Assembly: GCA_030425385.1 (NCBI GenBank)
Contig: JAUIAH010000019.1
Coordinates: forward strand, 62,001 to 126,000
Reading direction: 5' to 3'
From: Verrucomicrobiia bacterium
Lineage (GTDB): Bacteria; Verrucomicrobiota; Verrucomicrobiia; Verrucomicrobiales; DEV007
DNA length: 64,000 nt
The notes beneath the pieces were generated by a model that saw only the letters and a list, made by a program, of their open reading frames with translations, was not told the DNA's origin and ran no database searches. Positions 1 through 8,325 of this stretch are shown here, one piece after another. Numbering within the stretch: position 1 is the first letter of the stretch; each line of letters opens with the position of its first letter. A program made the position numbers and the translations under genes.

Positions 1-107
1 CAAATCACGAATGACGAGAAAAGTAGCGCTCCCTGGGGTTTTTGATTGATCGTGGAGTTTACTCTCGCTACTTTCATAGCGTAGTGCCCCAAACCCCAAA
101 GGCTGCC

Positions 108-500
108 ATGGACGCGGATTTCCAGAAACATCTCTCTCGGCGACAACGCCAGATCCTCGATATTCTCTACGAAGTAGGAGAAGCCTCCGTGCTGGAGATC
201 CAGGAACGCCTTCCCAAGGCACCCACTCCCATGGCCATCCGCCGGATGTTGCAGATCCTTGAGGAGGACAAAGGCTTGGTGAAACGGCGCAAAGAGGGAC
301 GAAACTATCTCTACACCGCGCGTCCAGCCCGTTCCAAGACCGGTGCCAAGATGCTCAACCACGTCGTGAAAACCTTCTTCGACGGCTCCTTCTCCCGCGC
401 CTTCGCCGCCCACCTGGCGGATAAGAAATCCAAGTTGGATGTGGATGAGTATGAGCAGCTTATGAGCGCGATTGAGAGAGCGCGCGAAGAGGGACGGTAG
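108..500 (+). CDS. BlaI/MecI-family transcriptional repressor
   Basis: About 130 residues, the usual BlaI/MecI/CopY length. The N-terminal half is a winged helix: RRQRQILDILYEVG, then a recognition-helix region with TPMAIRRMLQILE, then a wing with basic residues (KRRKEGRNYLY). The C-terminal helices (FFDGSFSRAFAAHLAD and DVDEYEQLMSAIERA) match the family's dimerisation domain. I chose the ATG at 108 (MDADFQ) because the upstream in-frame extension to 42 lacks family character. Family members normally sit beside an M56-type sensor protease that cleaves them. No such partner follows here: the next gene is the exported FG-GAP/ASPIC protein, 78 bp downstream on the same strand, which makes that gene a possible target. 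Function as a DNA-binding repressor is well supported; the regulated genes are inference. Confidence 0.85.
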   Translation: MDADFQKHLSRRQRQILDILYEVGEASVLEIQERLPKAPTPMAIRRMLQILEEDKGLVKRRKEGRNYLYTARPARSKTGAKMLNHVVKTFFDGSFSRAFAAHLADKKSKLDVDEYEQLMSAIERAREEGR

Positions 501-578
501 GCCAGTTTGGGCCAGAAGGCATTCGCCTGATTTGGATCCCGCTTGAACACGCTGGGGAGTCTTCTTTAGGCTCGCTGG

Positions 579-3500
579 ATGCGTATGCTTTCCTTCCTGA
601 GCCTGATCGCCCTTCTGGGCGTCGCCGTGGCTGACGAGTTACCACCCGAAATCCCTGGAACCGGGGTGGCGACCCCGAAATATGATCCTAATCACGGGGG
701 CTGGGACAGTGAGCGCCTTGCTGAGGAAGCGAGTTTGCAACTCAACGTGTTGAAAGATGCTTTGGAAACGGGCTCCGCAGGGGCCTCTCTCGCAGCGATG
801 GTCAGCGAGGGATTTGCGGGCGAGGCTCTCCGGCCTTTAACCGTCTCCGTCTTTGAAGACGCTGTCGTCGACGTTCGCCGAGCGAGCGGCGGCAAGAGCG
901 TCCGCTTTGAAGGGAAAGATGGTTGGGTGAAGGCTGTCCAGACGCTCACCGATCCTCTCCAGGCTGGACAACTGCATGCGAAGTTCAAGACGATCGGTGT
1001 CGATGTGGAGAACGACGGTGCGCAGCTGCGCTTTGAGATCCGCTTGGATGGGCAATCGAAAGATGGCAAGCGACTACAAGTGAACGCCCAATGGGCCACG
1101 AGGTGGCAACGTGAGGGTGAACAATTGGAGATGACGCGCTTCGAAATCACCGACTACGAAGAAATCCTCACGAAGCGGCCCCATCCCCAACCGCTCTTTG
1201 CTGATGCTACCGGAGCCTCACTCGGACAGGACCCGGCGTTTCAGCAGCAGTTGGCGTACGGAATCGACCACTGGTTGGCGCGGCTCGACACACGCACAGG
1301 CATCAAGGTGGGCGGATGGAATGGCTTGGCGATTGGCGATGCCAATGGTGATGGCATCGAAGATTTGTATGTGTGTCAGAATGGTGGATTACCAAACCGT
1401 CTCTTTCTGGGTCGCGCCGACGGAACGGCAGGGGATGTGGCCGCGGCGGCAGGCGTGGATTGGTTGGAAACGAGTCGTGGCGCCTTGTGGATCGACCTCG
1501 ACAATGATGGCGATCAGGATCTGATCGTGGCGGTTTCGGAAGGCTTGCTGGTGCATGAGAATGACGGAGGCGGGCGATTCCAAGTCCGCTCTGCCGAGGT
1601 CCTGCCTTTCGCTGTGCCCTATTCACTCGCTGCTGCAGACTATGATCAGGATGGCGATCTGGATATCTTTGCCGCATGCTATGACCGCCGTGGTCATGTG
1701 GATCGCAATATTTCCCTGGCGCGTCCGGTGCCCTATCATGATGCCAACAATGGGGGACGCAATGCTCTCTTGCGCAATGAAGGCGGGTTCCGTTTCTCCC
1801 ATCAGACCAAACGCGTGGGGCTGGATGAGCACAACACGCGCTACAGCTACGCCGCGGCCTGGGCAGACTACGATCGCGATGGCGATCTCGATCTCTACGT
1901 TGCGAATGACTTTGGCCGCAACAACCTCTATCGGCAAGAACGTCAGGGTGACCGTATCCGCTTTGTGGATGTGGCCGAAGAAATGGGCGTGTTAGACATC
2001 GCGGCAGGCATGTCGGCGGCTTGGGGCGATTATGACAATGATGGGCTCCTCGATCTCTATGTGAGCAACATGTTCTCCTCGGCAGGCAATCGCATTGTGA
2101 CCCAAGGCCAGTTTCTTGCCAATGAAGACAAAGCCACGCGGGCGCTCTTTCTCCGGCATGCGCGAGGCAATAGCCTCTTCCGCAACACGGGATCTGGATT
2201 TGACGATGTTAGTATTGATGCAGCGGTGACCCAGGGGCGTTGGGCATGGGGCTCTGCCTTTGCCGATCTCAACAACGATGGCTGGCAGGACCTCGTCGTG
2301 GCTAATGGCTTTATCACGCAAGCAGACACGGGCGATTTGTGAGGCTTCTACTGGCGACAGGTCGTGTCGCAGTCCCCTACCAAAGAGACCAATTCACCAG
2401 GCGAGACCTATTTGGATGCTTGGCAAGATCTCGCCACCCGCATCCGCCACGGCAACTCCTTCAGTGGGCGCGAACCCAATAGCGCTTTCCTTAACACCCG
2501 TGGCCAACGATTCGCGGACATTTCCTTGATGGCTGGTCTCGGATGGAAGGACGATGGGCGCGGCCTCGCCTGGACGGATTGGGATCGCGATGGCGACTTG
2601 GATCTTTGGATCAGCAATCGGACCGCACCCCGTGTGCGCTTCTTGCGCAATGATTATGAGGCAAGCCCATCTTCCGCCATGCTCAGACTGGAGGGTGATC
2701 CGGCTCGACGATGCCCTCGAGATGCCATCGGTGCCGTGGTGACCATGACCCTCACCAATGGACAACGACTGGTTCGCCACCTGAGTGCGGGCGAAGGATT
2801 CCTCAGCCAATCGAGCAAATGGCTCCACTTTGGCCTCGGGGAAACCTCCTCCATCCGGCAAGTCGCCGTGCGCTGGCCGGGCACGGAAACGGAAGAAGTG
2901 TTTCAAGGCGTCTCCGCGGGGCGTTGGCATCTCCGTCAGGGTTCTGGCAAGGCTGTGCGGGACAAGAACAAGAGCGCCACGCTTCCCAAGGGTTCCTGGG
3001 AGGAGCCATCTACCGAGAGCAACGCCCATGTCATCCTCACCGATCCCCGCGATGCCCCCACCCTGCGTTACCGAGGATGGGATGGGAAAGAACGTACCCT
3101 GAACACCCAATCCCCCACCCTCACCGTTCTCTGGGCGTCATGGTGTCAACCCTGCCTCCGTGAACTCGCCGCGCTAACAAAAGCACGCGCACAATTGGAG
3201 AAAGCAGGCCTCCAGGTGATCGCTTTGAACATGGAAGAAGCGCAGGCCTCCCTCACAGGGGATGCCGCTCCCGACTTACGAGCCATTCAGAAAACGCTTA
3301 GTGGACTTCGATGGCCCTTCGCATCGGGGCGCGCCAGCACCTCCCTGGTGGAAGACTTGGATGGTGCTCAGCAAGCCATTCTCTATCGGCAAGAACCTCT
3401 TCCACTTCCTAGCAGTTTCCTCTGGCACCGTGGTCAACTCTTCAGTTTCGCCAAGGGCGAAATCAGCGTGGCCGCCCTCCTTCGCGAAACCAAACGCGTC

Positions 3501-4307
3501 ACCCAAACACCCACCGCGCATCCCGATCACGCGGTGCCCTTGCCCGGCCGATGGTCCACGCAGCATTTCATCACGAACCCCATCGCCATCGCGAACGTTT
3601 ATCTCGAGGGCGGCTACACGGAGGACGCTCGCCAGTATTTGGAGGATAGCTTGGCAAAGCTCGACCGCGTCTCTGATCCTCAGATCAAGCGCATGCAAGA
3701 GGCGGACATCGCGCACATGTTAGGCGAAACCTATCGTTTGGAAAACGCCCCTCCCAAGACCGCGCTCCCTCACTATCAAAGAGCGCTCCAGTTAAATCCC
3801 ACCCACCCCGCCGCAGCCCTTTCCTACGCGCGAGCCCTCGCCGCCCTGAAGCGCTCGAAGGAAGCCATCCCAGTCCTCGAACGCGTGCTCAAGCAGTTTC
3901 CCAAGCGACACGACATCGCCGTTCAGTTAGGCAATCTTCACCAGGCCCTCGGTCAAGACACCAAGGCCATCGCCCAATATCACGCCGCGCTCGACGCCGA
4001 ACCAAGCGACTTTGAGGCTCTCAACCAACTCTGTTGGATACACGCCACCAGCGCTCAACAAGCCGCCCGCAACCCTCGTCAAGCCATGACATTGGCACAA
4101 ACGATCGCCCAGCGCTATGGCAACAACGCCCACGCCCTCGACACCGTCGCCGCGGCGCTTGCCGCGGCAGGGCAGTGGGAACGCGCCACGCAAACGGCTC
4201 AACGCGCCCTCGCATTAGCCCAACAACGCCGCGATCCTCGACTCGTGCGCGACCTGCAAGCACGCCTCAAACTCTATCAGAGTCGCAAACCTTTCACGCG
4301 GCGCTAG
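579..4307 (+). CDS. Candidate selenoprotein: exported FG-GAP (CRTAC1-like)/ASPIC-UnbV/TlpA-like/TPR protein with in-frame UGA
   Basis: One reading frame of 1243 codons with a single internal TGA at 2340-2342 (residue 588), read here as selenocysteine. Order: signal peptide (about 1-18); an unannotated alpha/beta region (about 20-210); a series of FG-GAP/VCBS repeats with Ca-binding-like DxDxDGxxD loops (DANGDGIED, DLDNDGDQD, DYDQDGDLD, DYDRDGDLD, DYDNDGLLD, DLNNDGWQD); the UGA in context ADTGDL-U-GFYWRQVV; another FG-GAP repeat (DWDRDGDLD); an ASPIC/UnbV domain (about 700-790); a TlpA/thioredoxin-like domain with WCQPC (C856, C859); and TPR repeats to the end. ASPIC/UnbV domains typically follow FG-GAP repeats in one exported chain, so the two halves belong together. 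The downstream half has no signal peptide of its own and at best a weak ribosome site before GTG 2364. A hairpin just after the UGA resembles a bacterial SECIS. Alternatives are a nonsense mutation or a true stop with restart. The biochemical role is unknown; redox chemistry is inferred from Sec and CQPC. Confidence 0.82.
2350..2373 (+). promoter_or_regulatory. Candidate bacterial SECIS hairpin for the UGA at 2340-2342
   Basis: Starting 8 nt after the UGA, the RNA can form a stem of three pairs (A2350-T2373, C2351-G2372, T2352-A2371), one bulged G (2353), then five consecutive pairs (GCGAC 2354-2358 with GTCGC 2366-2370). The loop AGGUCGU (2359-2365) contains GGUC at +18 to +21 from the UGA. 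In the E. coli fdhF bSECIS the loop AGGUCU starts 18 nt after the UGA, and its G and U contact SelB. The match in distance, loop sequence and bulged upper stem is seen directly; SelB binding is inference. Confidence 0.75.
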
Positions 4308-5833
4308 TAAGATTTGGCAAAGATGAGTCGGCGCTGGCTCGCTTTGCCCGTGTAGAAACAGGTACCTTCCTCTGCATAAGCCTCGTCGAAAGGAATGCAC
4401 CGGATGGTGACTTGGAGGTCTTTCTTGAGTTGATCCTCATCCTCATTGCTACCCGCCCAATGGGCGACGGCAAACCCGCCCTGCGCGCCCTTCTTCTGAA
4501 AGAAATCGTAGAAGGCGTCTTTCGTGTCCAGGCGGACGGAATGCGCCTCACGGAAATCCAATGCCCGTTGGTAGAGCTGGTCTTGAATGTCTTGAAGCGT
4601 GGCGGTCGCGGAGGCGATGAATTCCGCGGTCGGTAAGAAAGCCTTGCTCTTCGGACCTTGATCGCGCCGCGTCACCGCGACCGATCCCTTCTCCAAATCA
4701 CGCGGCCCGACTTCTACACGGAGCGGAACGCCTTTCTTGATCCATTCCCAATTCTTCACTCCCCCATTAAGATCGCGATCATCAATCCTAACCGAAAGGC
4801 GATCATCGTGGAAACGTTGTTCACGCAACTCGGCAGCCAACTGATGCACCGCCGCCATGACAGGCTCGCGATGCTGCTCTTTGGGAATGATTGGAACGAT
4901 GACAATGTGATTAGGCGCAATGCGAGGCGGCAGGATGAGGCCGTCATCATCTCCATGCGCCATGATCACGGTCCCGATCATGCGTGTGGAGACTCCCCAA
5001 CTCGTCGTCCAGACATGTTCCAAGTTCCCATCGCGCCCCGTGAACTGAATGTTAGACGCCTTAGCGAAATTCTGCCCAAGGAAATGAGAGGTCCCCGCCT
5101 GGATAGCCTTGCGGTCTTGCACCATAGCTTCCACACACAAGGTGTCTTCGGCGCCTGGGAAGCGTTCGTTCTCCGTCTTGCGCCCCATGACCACGGGCAA
5201 GGCCAGGTGCTCGCGCATGAACTTCGCGTAAACCCCTAACATCTTATCCGTTTCTTCCAAGGCCTCTTCCTTCGTCTCATGGGCGGTGTGCCCCTCTTGC
5301 CAGAGGAATTCTGCTGTACGCAGGAAGAGTCTTGGACGCATTTCCCAGCGCATCACATTGGCCCATTGATTGATGAGCAAGGGCAGATCCCGATAGGATT
5401 CCACCCAACGCGAGAAGGCCGCGCCAATAATGGTTTCCGAGGTGGGGCGAATGACCAGAGGCTCCGTGAGTTCTCCTGAAGGCACGAGCCGCGTTTTCCC
5501 ATCCTCATCCTTGGCGGCCTCCAAACGATGATGCGTGACCACCGCGCATTCCGTGGCAAAGCCTTCCGCGTGCTTGGCTTCTTCTTCCAGATAACTCAGT
5601 GGGATGAGCAACGGGAAATAGGCATTCTCGTGACCCGTGTCCTTAAACATTTGGTCAAGCTGCTGCTGGATGCGTTCCCAGATGCCATAGCCCCAGGGTT
5701 TGATGACCATGCACCCGCGGACTTCGGAATTCTCAGCCATGTCCGCAGCCCGCACCACTTGCTGATACCACTGGGGGAAATCTTCCTCTCGCGTGGGGCT
5801 GATTGCGGACTTGTTCTGAGGTTGTTTGGCCAT
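4304..5833 (-). CDS. proS: Proline-tRNA ligase, archaeal/eukaryotic (ProS type 3) form
   Basis: A 509-residue class II synthetase that charges tRNA-Pro with proline in the cytoplasm. Visible features: class II motif 2 region with RWEMRPRLFLRTAEFLWQEGHTAH, the adenylate-binding TSWGVSTRMIG segment, an anticodon-binding domain after about residue 290, and a C-terminal extension ending in Tyr (AKSY), the hallmark of the archaeal/eukaryotic-type enzyme. It lacks the editing insertion of the E. coli-type ProRS, and the length is normal for the short form. It lies 9 bp downstream of the M20 peptidase gene on the same strand, probably co-transcribed. Its stop codon shares the palindromic CTAG (4304-4307) with the stop of the convergent selenoprotein gene. 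Confidence 0.95.
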   Translation of the reverse strand: MAKQPQNKSAISPTREEDFPQWYQQVVRAADMAENSEVRGCMVIKPWGYGIWERIQQQLDQMFKDTGHENAYFPLLIPLSYLEEEAKHAEGFATECAVVTHHRLEAAKDEDGKTRLVPSGELTEPLVIRPTSETIIGAAFSRWVESYRDLPLLINQWANVMRWEMRPRLFLRTAEFLWQEGHTAHETKEEALEETDKMLGVYAKFMREHLALPVVMGRKTENERFPGAEDTLCVEAMVQDRKAIQAGTSHFLGQNFAKASNIQFTGRDGNLEHVWTTSWGVSTRMIGTVIMAHGDDDGLILPPRIAPNHIVIVPIIPKEQHREPVMAAVHQLAAELREQRFHDDRLSVRIDDRDLNGGVKNWEWIKKGVPLRVEVGPRDLEKGSVAVTRRDQGPKSKAFLPTAEFIASATATLQDIQDQLYQRALDFREAHSVRLDTKDAFYDFFQKKGAQGGFAVAHWAGSNEDEDQLKKDLQVTIRCIPFDEAYAEEGTCFYTGKASQRRLIFAKSY

Positions 5834-5842
5834 GCCTGCTGC

Positions 5843-6967
5843 CTAGCACGATTCGAGAAAAGCTCGATAGAAATCCACTCCTTTTTCCAGTTCACGCAAG
5901 TCAATCCATTCATCATCCGTGTGTGCTTGATCAATGGATCCCGGCCCCGCTGCTACCGATGGAATGCCAGCGGCCGCCAAGTGAGCCGCGTCACAAAACC
6001 AAGGGGCCCCCACCTTGGCACCCGTCCCCGCGGCCGCAAGGGCCGTGACCATGGGATGGTCGGGGTCTGTCTCCAATGGCATGCATTCCAGCGTCGTCTC
6101 CACGGTGATCTCATCGGAGAGATACGCGCGCAGGAGGTCTAACACTCCTCGCTCTGCCAGCGAAGGCGTGAAACGGAAATCCAGGTGCGCGGTGGCTCGA
6201 TCAGGAACGATGTTAGGCTGCATCCCACCCTGACATTGCCCGATATTTAACGTAGACGGCCCTAAGACCGGATGAGCGTAATCAGCAAGTGCCGGGATCA
6301 ATTCTCGATCCAGCCTCATCAACGCACCCGCCAATTTCATCACGGCGTTGTCGCCAAGTTCGGGCCGCGCGCCGTGCGCTGCCTTGCCGTGGGCGACGAG
6401 CTTGACCCAAGCGGTGCCTTTGTGCGTGTAAACCACATCAAGACCGGTGGGTTCGCCGATCACAGCAAAGTCATAGTCGGGATGGTGCTGGGCAAAGTGC
6501 TTCGATCCCGGCTGCGAATTCTCCTCTCCCATGAAGCCCACAAAGGTCACTTCCACGGGCAGGTCCGCCACGGCATCTCCCAACTCGTAAAGCGCCCAAA
6601 GCATGGCGGCCATGGTGCCTTTGGTATCTGCAGCCCCACGTCCGTAGAGCCGGCCGTCTCGGATTTCGGCGGCAAAGGGATCCACCGTCATTCCCTCAAT
6701 GGACACGGTATCCAAATGCGGTCCGAGCACGACGCGGCGCTTGCCGGAGCCGCGCGAAGGGAAGCGGCCAATCACATTGGGGCGATCCGGTCGAATCTCC
6801 TCCAACGTCACCTCGGCATGCAACCGCTCCAGGAATTCCGCCACGTAGGCAGCGCACTTTCCCTCCCCTAGATAGGGGGCAGAAGCACGATCACGTGCAA
6901 AGGGATTGATGCTGGGCACTTGAACCAAGGCTTGCAGCAACTCCACGACCGACTGGGGTGATGCCAT
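5843..6967 (-). CDS. M20-family metallopeptidase / ArgE-DapE-type deacylase
   Basis: A cytoplasmic-type M20 hydrolase of 374 residues. Metal-binding motifs are visible: GPHLDTVS (usual GHxDxV, with P before H), GRGAADTKG with the second metal Asp, MGEENSQPGS with the catalytic and metal-binding Glu pair, and a C-terminal DAAHLAAAGIP...GPGSIDQAHTDDEWI segment supplying the last His. The central dimerisation domain contains KGTAWVKLVAHGKAAHGARP. The family removes acyl groups or cleaves dipeptides; acetylornithine deacetylase, succinyl-diaminopimelate desuccinylase and carboxypeptidase-like members cannot be told apart here, so no symbol is given. It precedes proS by 9 bp on the same strand. 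Confidence 0.88.
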   Translation of the reverse strand: MASPQSVVELLQALVQVPSINPFARDRASAPYLGEGKCAAYVAEFLERLHAEVTLEEIRPDRPNVIGRFPSRGSGKRRVVLGPHLDTVSIEGMTVDPFAAEIRDGRLYGRGAADTKGTMAAMLWALYELGDAVADLPVEVTFVGFMGEENSQPGSKHFAQHHPDYDFAVIGEPTGLDVVYTHKGTAWVKLVAHGKAAHGARPELGDNAVMKLAGALMRLDRELIPALADYAHPVLGPSTLNIGQCQGGMQPNIVPDRATAHLDFRFTPSLAERGVLDLLRAYLSDEITVETTLECMPLETDPDHPMVTALAAAGTGAKVGAPWFCDAAHLAAAGIPSVAAGPGSIDQAHTDDEWIDLRELEKGVDFYRAFLESC

Positions 6968-7108
6968 GCGGAGAGGGTGCTGGCGGTTGCCGATCGAGGC
7001 AACTTTCGCCTGACAAAAGTTGGAAAACCGGTGATTTTAATCTGGCCCGATGCCGAGATCGACACCAAGATCCGCTGCAGATTTCAAAACACACTACTAT
7101 TTATAGGA

Positions 7109-7819
7109 ATGAGCGACGAGACTCCGAAACCGCCAAAACCACCCGCACCCCCGACCCCGCCCAAGACGGACAAGACCACCACAGTCCCTCTGAAGAAGGA
7201 AACCGTCCGGATCACGCTCAAGCCGAAAGATGGGGCCCCTGCGGCACCCAAGCCGCCCACGGCAGCACCCAAGCCGCCGGCACCAGCCGCCAAAGCGCCT
7301 CCCGCCCCAGCGGCGAAAGCTCCAGCGCCTGCAGCGAAAGCACCGCCTGCTCCCGCCGCCAAAGTACCCGCGGCGAAGATTCCTGCGCCCAAGGCCCCAT
7401 CCGCTCCCAAGCCGCCGTCCGCCCCAGGAGCCCCGGCACCGAAGGTGGCCGCTCCTAAAGTAGCGGCGCCGAAAGTGGCGGCCCCCAAAGCTCCCGGAGC
7501 ACCTCCAGTCGCTCCCGCGGCTAAAGCGCCCGCTGCCACCGTCCCCGCAGCCAAGAAAGTCGCGGCCGTAGCTCAGACAGGCGCTCCCCCTGCCAAGAAA
7601 GTGGCGGCAGGCAAGACGGCCCCACTTCCAAAAGCGACGGTCAAACTCCAAGCGGCGCCCACCATTCCGAAAGCCCCCACCCTCAGCGGCGTCTCTACGA
7701 ATGTGGTCGACGATAGCGACGGTGACGAAAGTGGTCTCATGCCCTTCGCTCTGCTCGCTTTCCTCGCGTCCGCAGCCTTGTTGGTCATCCAAATCCTCAA
7801 CTTCCTCCAAGGAAGGTAA
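7109..7819 (+). CDS. Ala/Lys/Pro-rich low-complexity protein with C-terminal membrane anchor
   Basis: About 236 residues. From residue 6 to about 190 the sequence is dominated by Ala, Lys and Pro in short degenerate units such as PAAKAP, APKVAAPK and PPKTDK. It ends with a single hydrophobic segment (LMPFALLAFLASAALLVIQ) and a short tail NFLQGR. There is no N-terminal signal peptide, so a tail-anchored topology with the basic proline-rich region in the cytoplasm is the simplest reading. I chose ATG 7109 (MSDETPKPPK); the longer frame from 6977 starts inside the divergent promoter region. No known family was recognised. Proline/alanine/lysine linkers of this kind occur in envelope-spanning proteins and DNA-binding tails. 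Two short genes (a membrane peptide and thioredoxin) follow on the same strand. Confidence 0.7.
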   Translation: MSDETPKPPKPPAPPTPPKTDKTTTVPLKKETVRITLKPKDGAPAAPKPPTAAPKPPAPAAKAPPAPAAKAPAPAAKAPPAPAAKVPAAKIPAPKAPSAPKPPSAPGAPAPKVAAPKVAAPKVAAPKAPGAPPVAPAAKAPAATVPAAKKVAAVAQTGAPPAKKVAAGKTAPLPKATVKLQAAPTIPKAPTLSGVSTNVVDDSDGDESGLMPFALLAFLASAALLVIQILNFLQGR

Positions 7820-7843
7820 CCGAAACCACTTTCTTAAGAAACC

Positions 7844-7921
7844 ATGTTTCCCGCACTCATCGTTCTCATCCTCGCCTGTGTCGTGGTCGCCCTGGAACTC
7901 ATGTCCAAGGGTGTCTTCTAA
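7844..7921 (+). CDS. Possible 25-residue membrane peptide
   Basis: ATG 7844 to TAA 7921 encodes MFPALIVLILACVVVALELM followed by SKGVF. It is essentially one hydrophobic helix of about 18 residues with a short charged end. It sits 24 bp after the tail-anchored protein and 53 bp before thioredoxin, on the same strand. Composition and position favour a real small membrane protein, but no ribosome site is obvious and nothing was recognised by homology. Confidence 0.35.
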   Translation: MFPALIVLILACVVVALELMSKGVF

Positions 7922-7974
7922 GTCGTAGGCACATTTCGATTTGCAAGGACAGCCATGCCGACCATTAGGTTAGC

Positions 7975-8304
7975 ATGGCTGATTCTATTGTAACCATCAC
8001 TGGCGACAACTTCGACACAGAAGTCCTGCAAGCAGAGGTTCCTGTCCTCCTCGATTTCTGGGCTCCCTGGTGTGGCCCCTGCCAACAGCTCAATCCTGTG
8101 ATTGAAGCCCTCGCCAATCAGATGGGCGACAAAGCCAAGATCGCCAAAGTGAACGTCGACGATAACCGTGATCTGGCCGTGAAGCTCAGTGTGAAAGCCA
8201 TGCCTACCCTCATCTTCTTCCAAGGCGGTGAAGAGAAAGAGCGTGTGACTGGAGGCCTCAACCAAGAAGCCATGGCTTCCAAACTCCAAGCTTTGGCATC
8301 CTAA
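7975..8304 (+). CDS. trxA: Thioredoxin
   Basis: A 109-residue soluble thioredoxin, normal family length. The redox motif WCGPC places the active cysteines at 33 and 36. Other family marks are DNFDTEVL at the N-terminus, the buried Asp in LLDFWA, the cis-Pro in KAMPTLIFF, and GGLNQEAM near the end. It reduces disulfides in cytoplasmic proteins, including PAPS reductase, and a cysH gene lies at 21.2 kb in this window. No signal peptide is present. The convergent SGNH gene ends 21 bp downstream. Confidence 0.95.
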   Translation: MADSIVTITGDNFDTEVLQAEVPVLLDFWAPWCGPCQQLNPVIEALANQMGDKAKIAKVNVDDNRDLAVKLSVKAMPTLIFFQGGEEKERVTGGLNQEAMASKLQALAS

Positions 8305-8325
8305 AGCCTTCTTGAGGCCAAGCAT

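Noticed and set aside
2364-4307. A separate gene starting at GTG 2364
   Set aside because: It begins inside a repeat array, has no signal peptide for its exported-type domains and at best a weak ribosome site, and lies in the same frame as the gene upstream with a SECIS-like hairpin at the junction. The single-gene reading is better.
7084-7810. Long Gly/Ala- or Arg/Gly-rich frames antisense to the Ala/Lys/Pro-rich gene
   Set aside because: These are by-products of the GC-rich low-complexity coding sequence on the plus strand.
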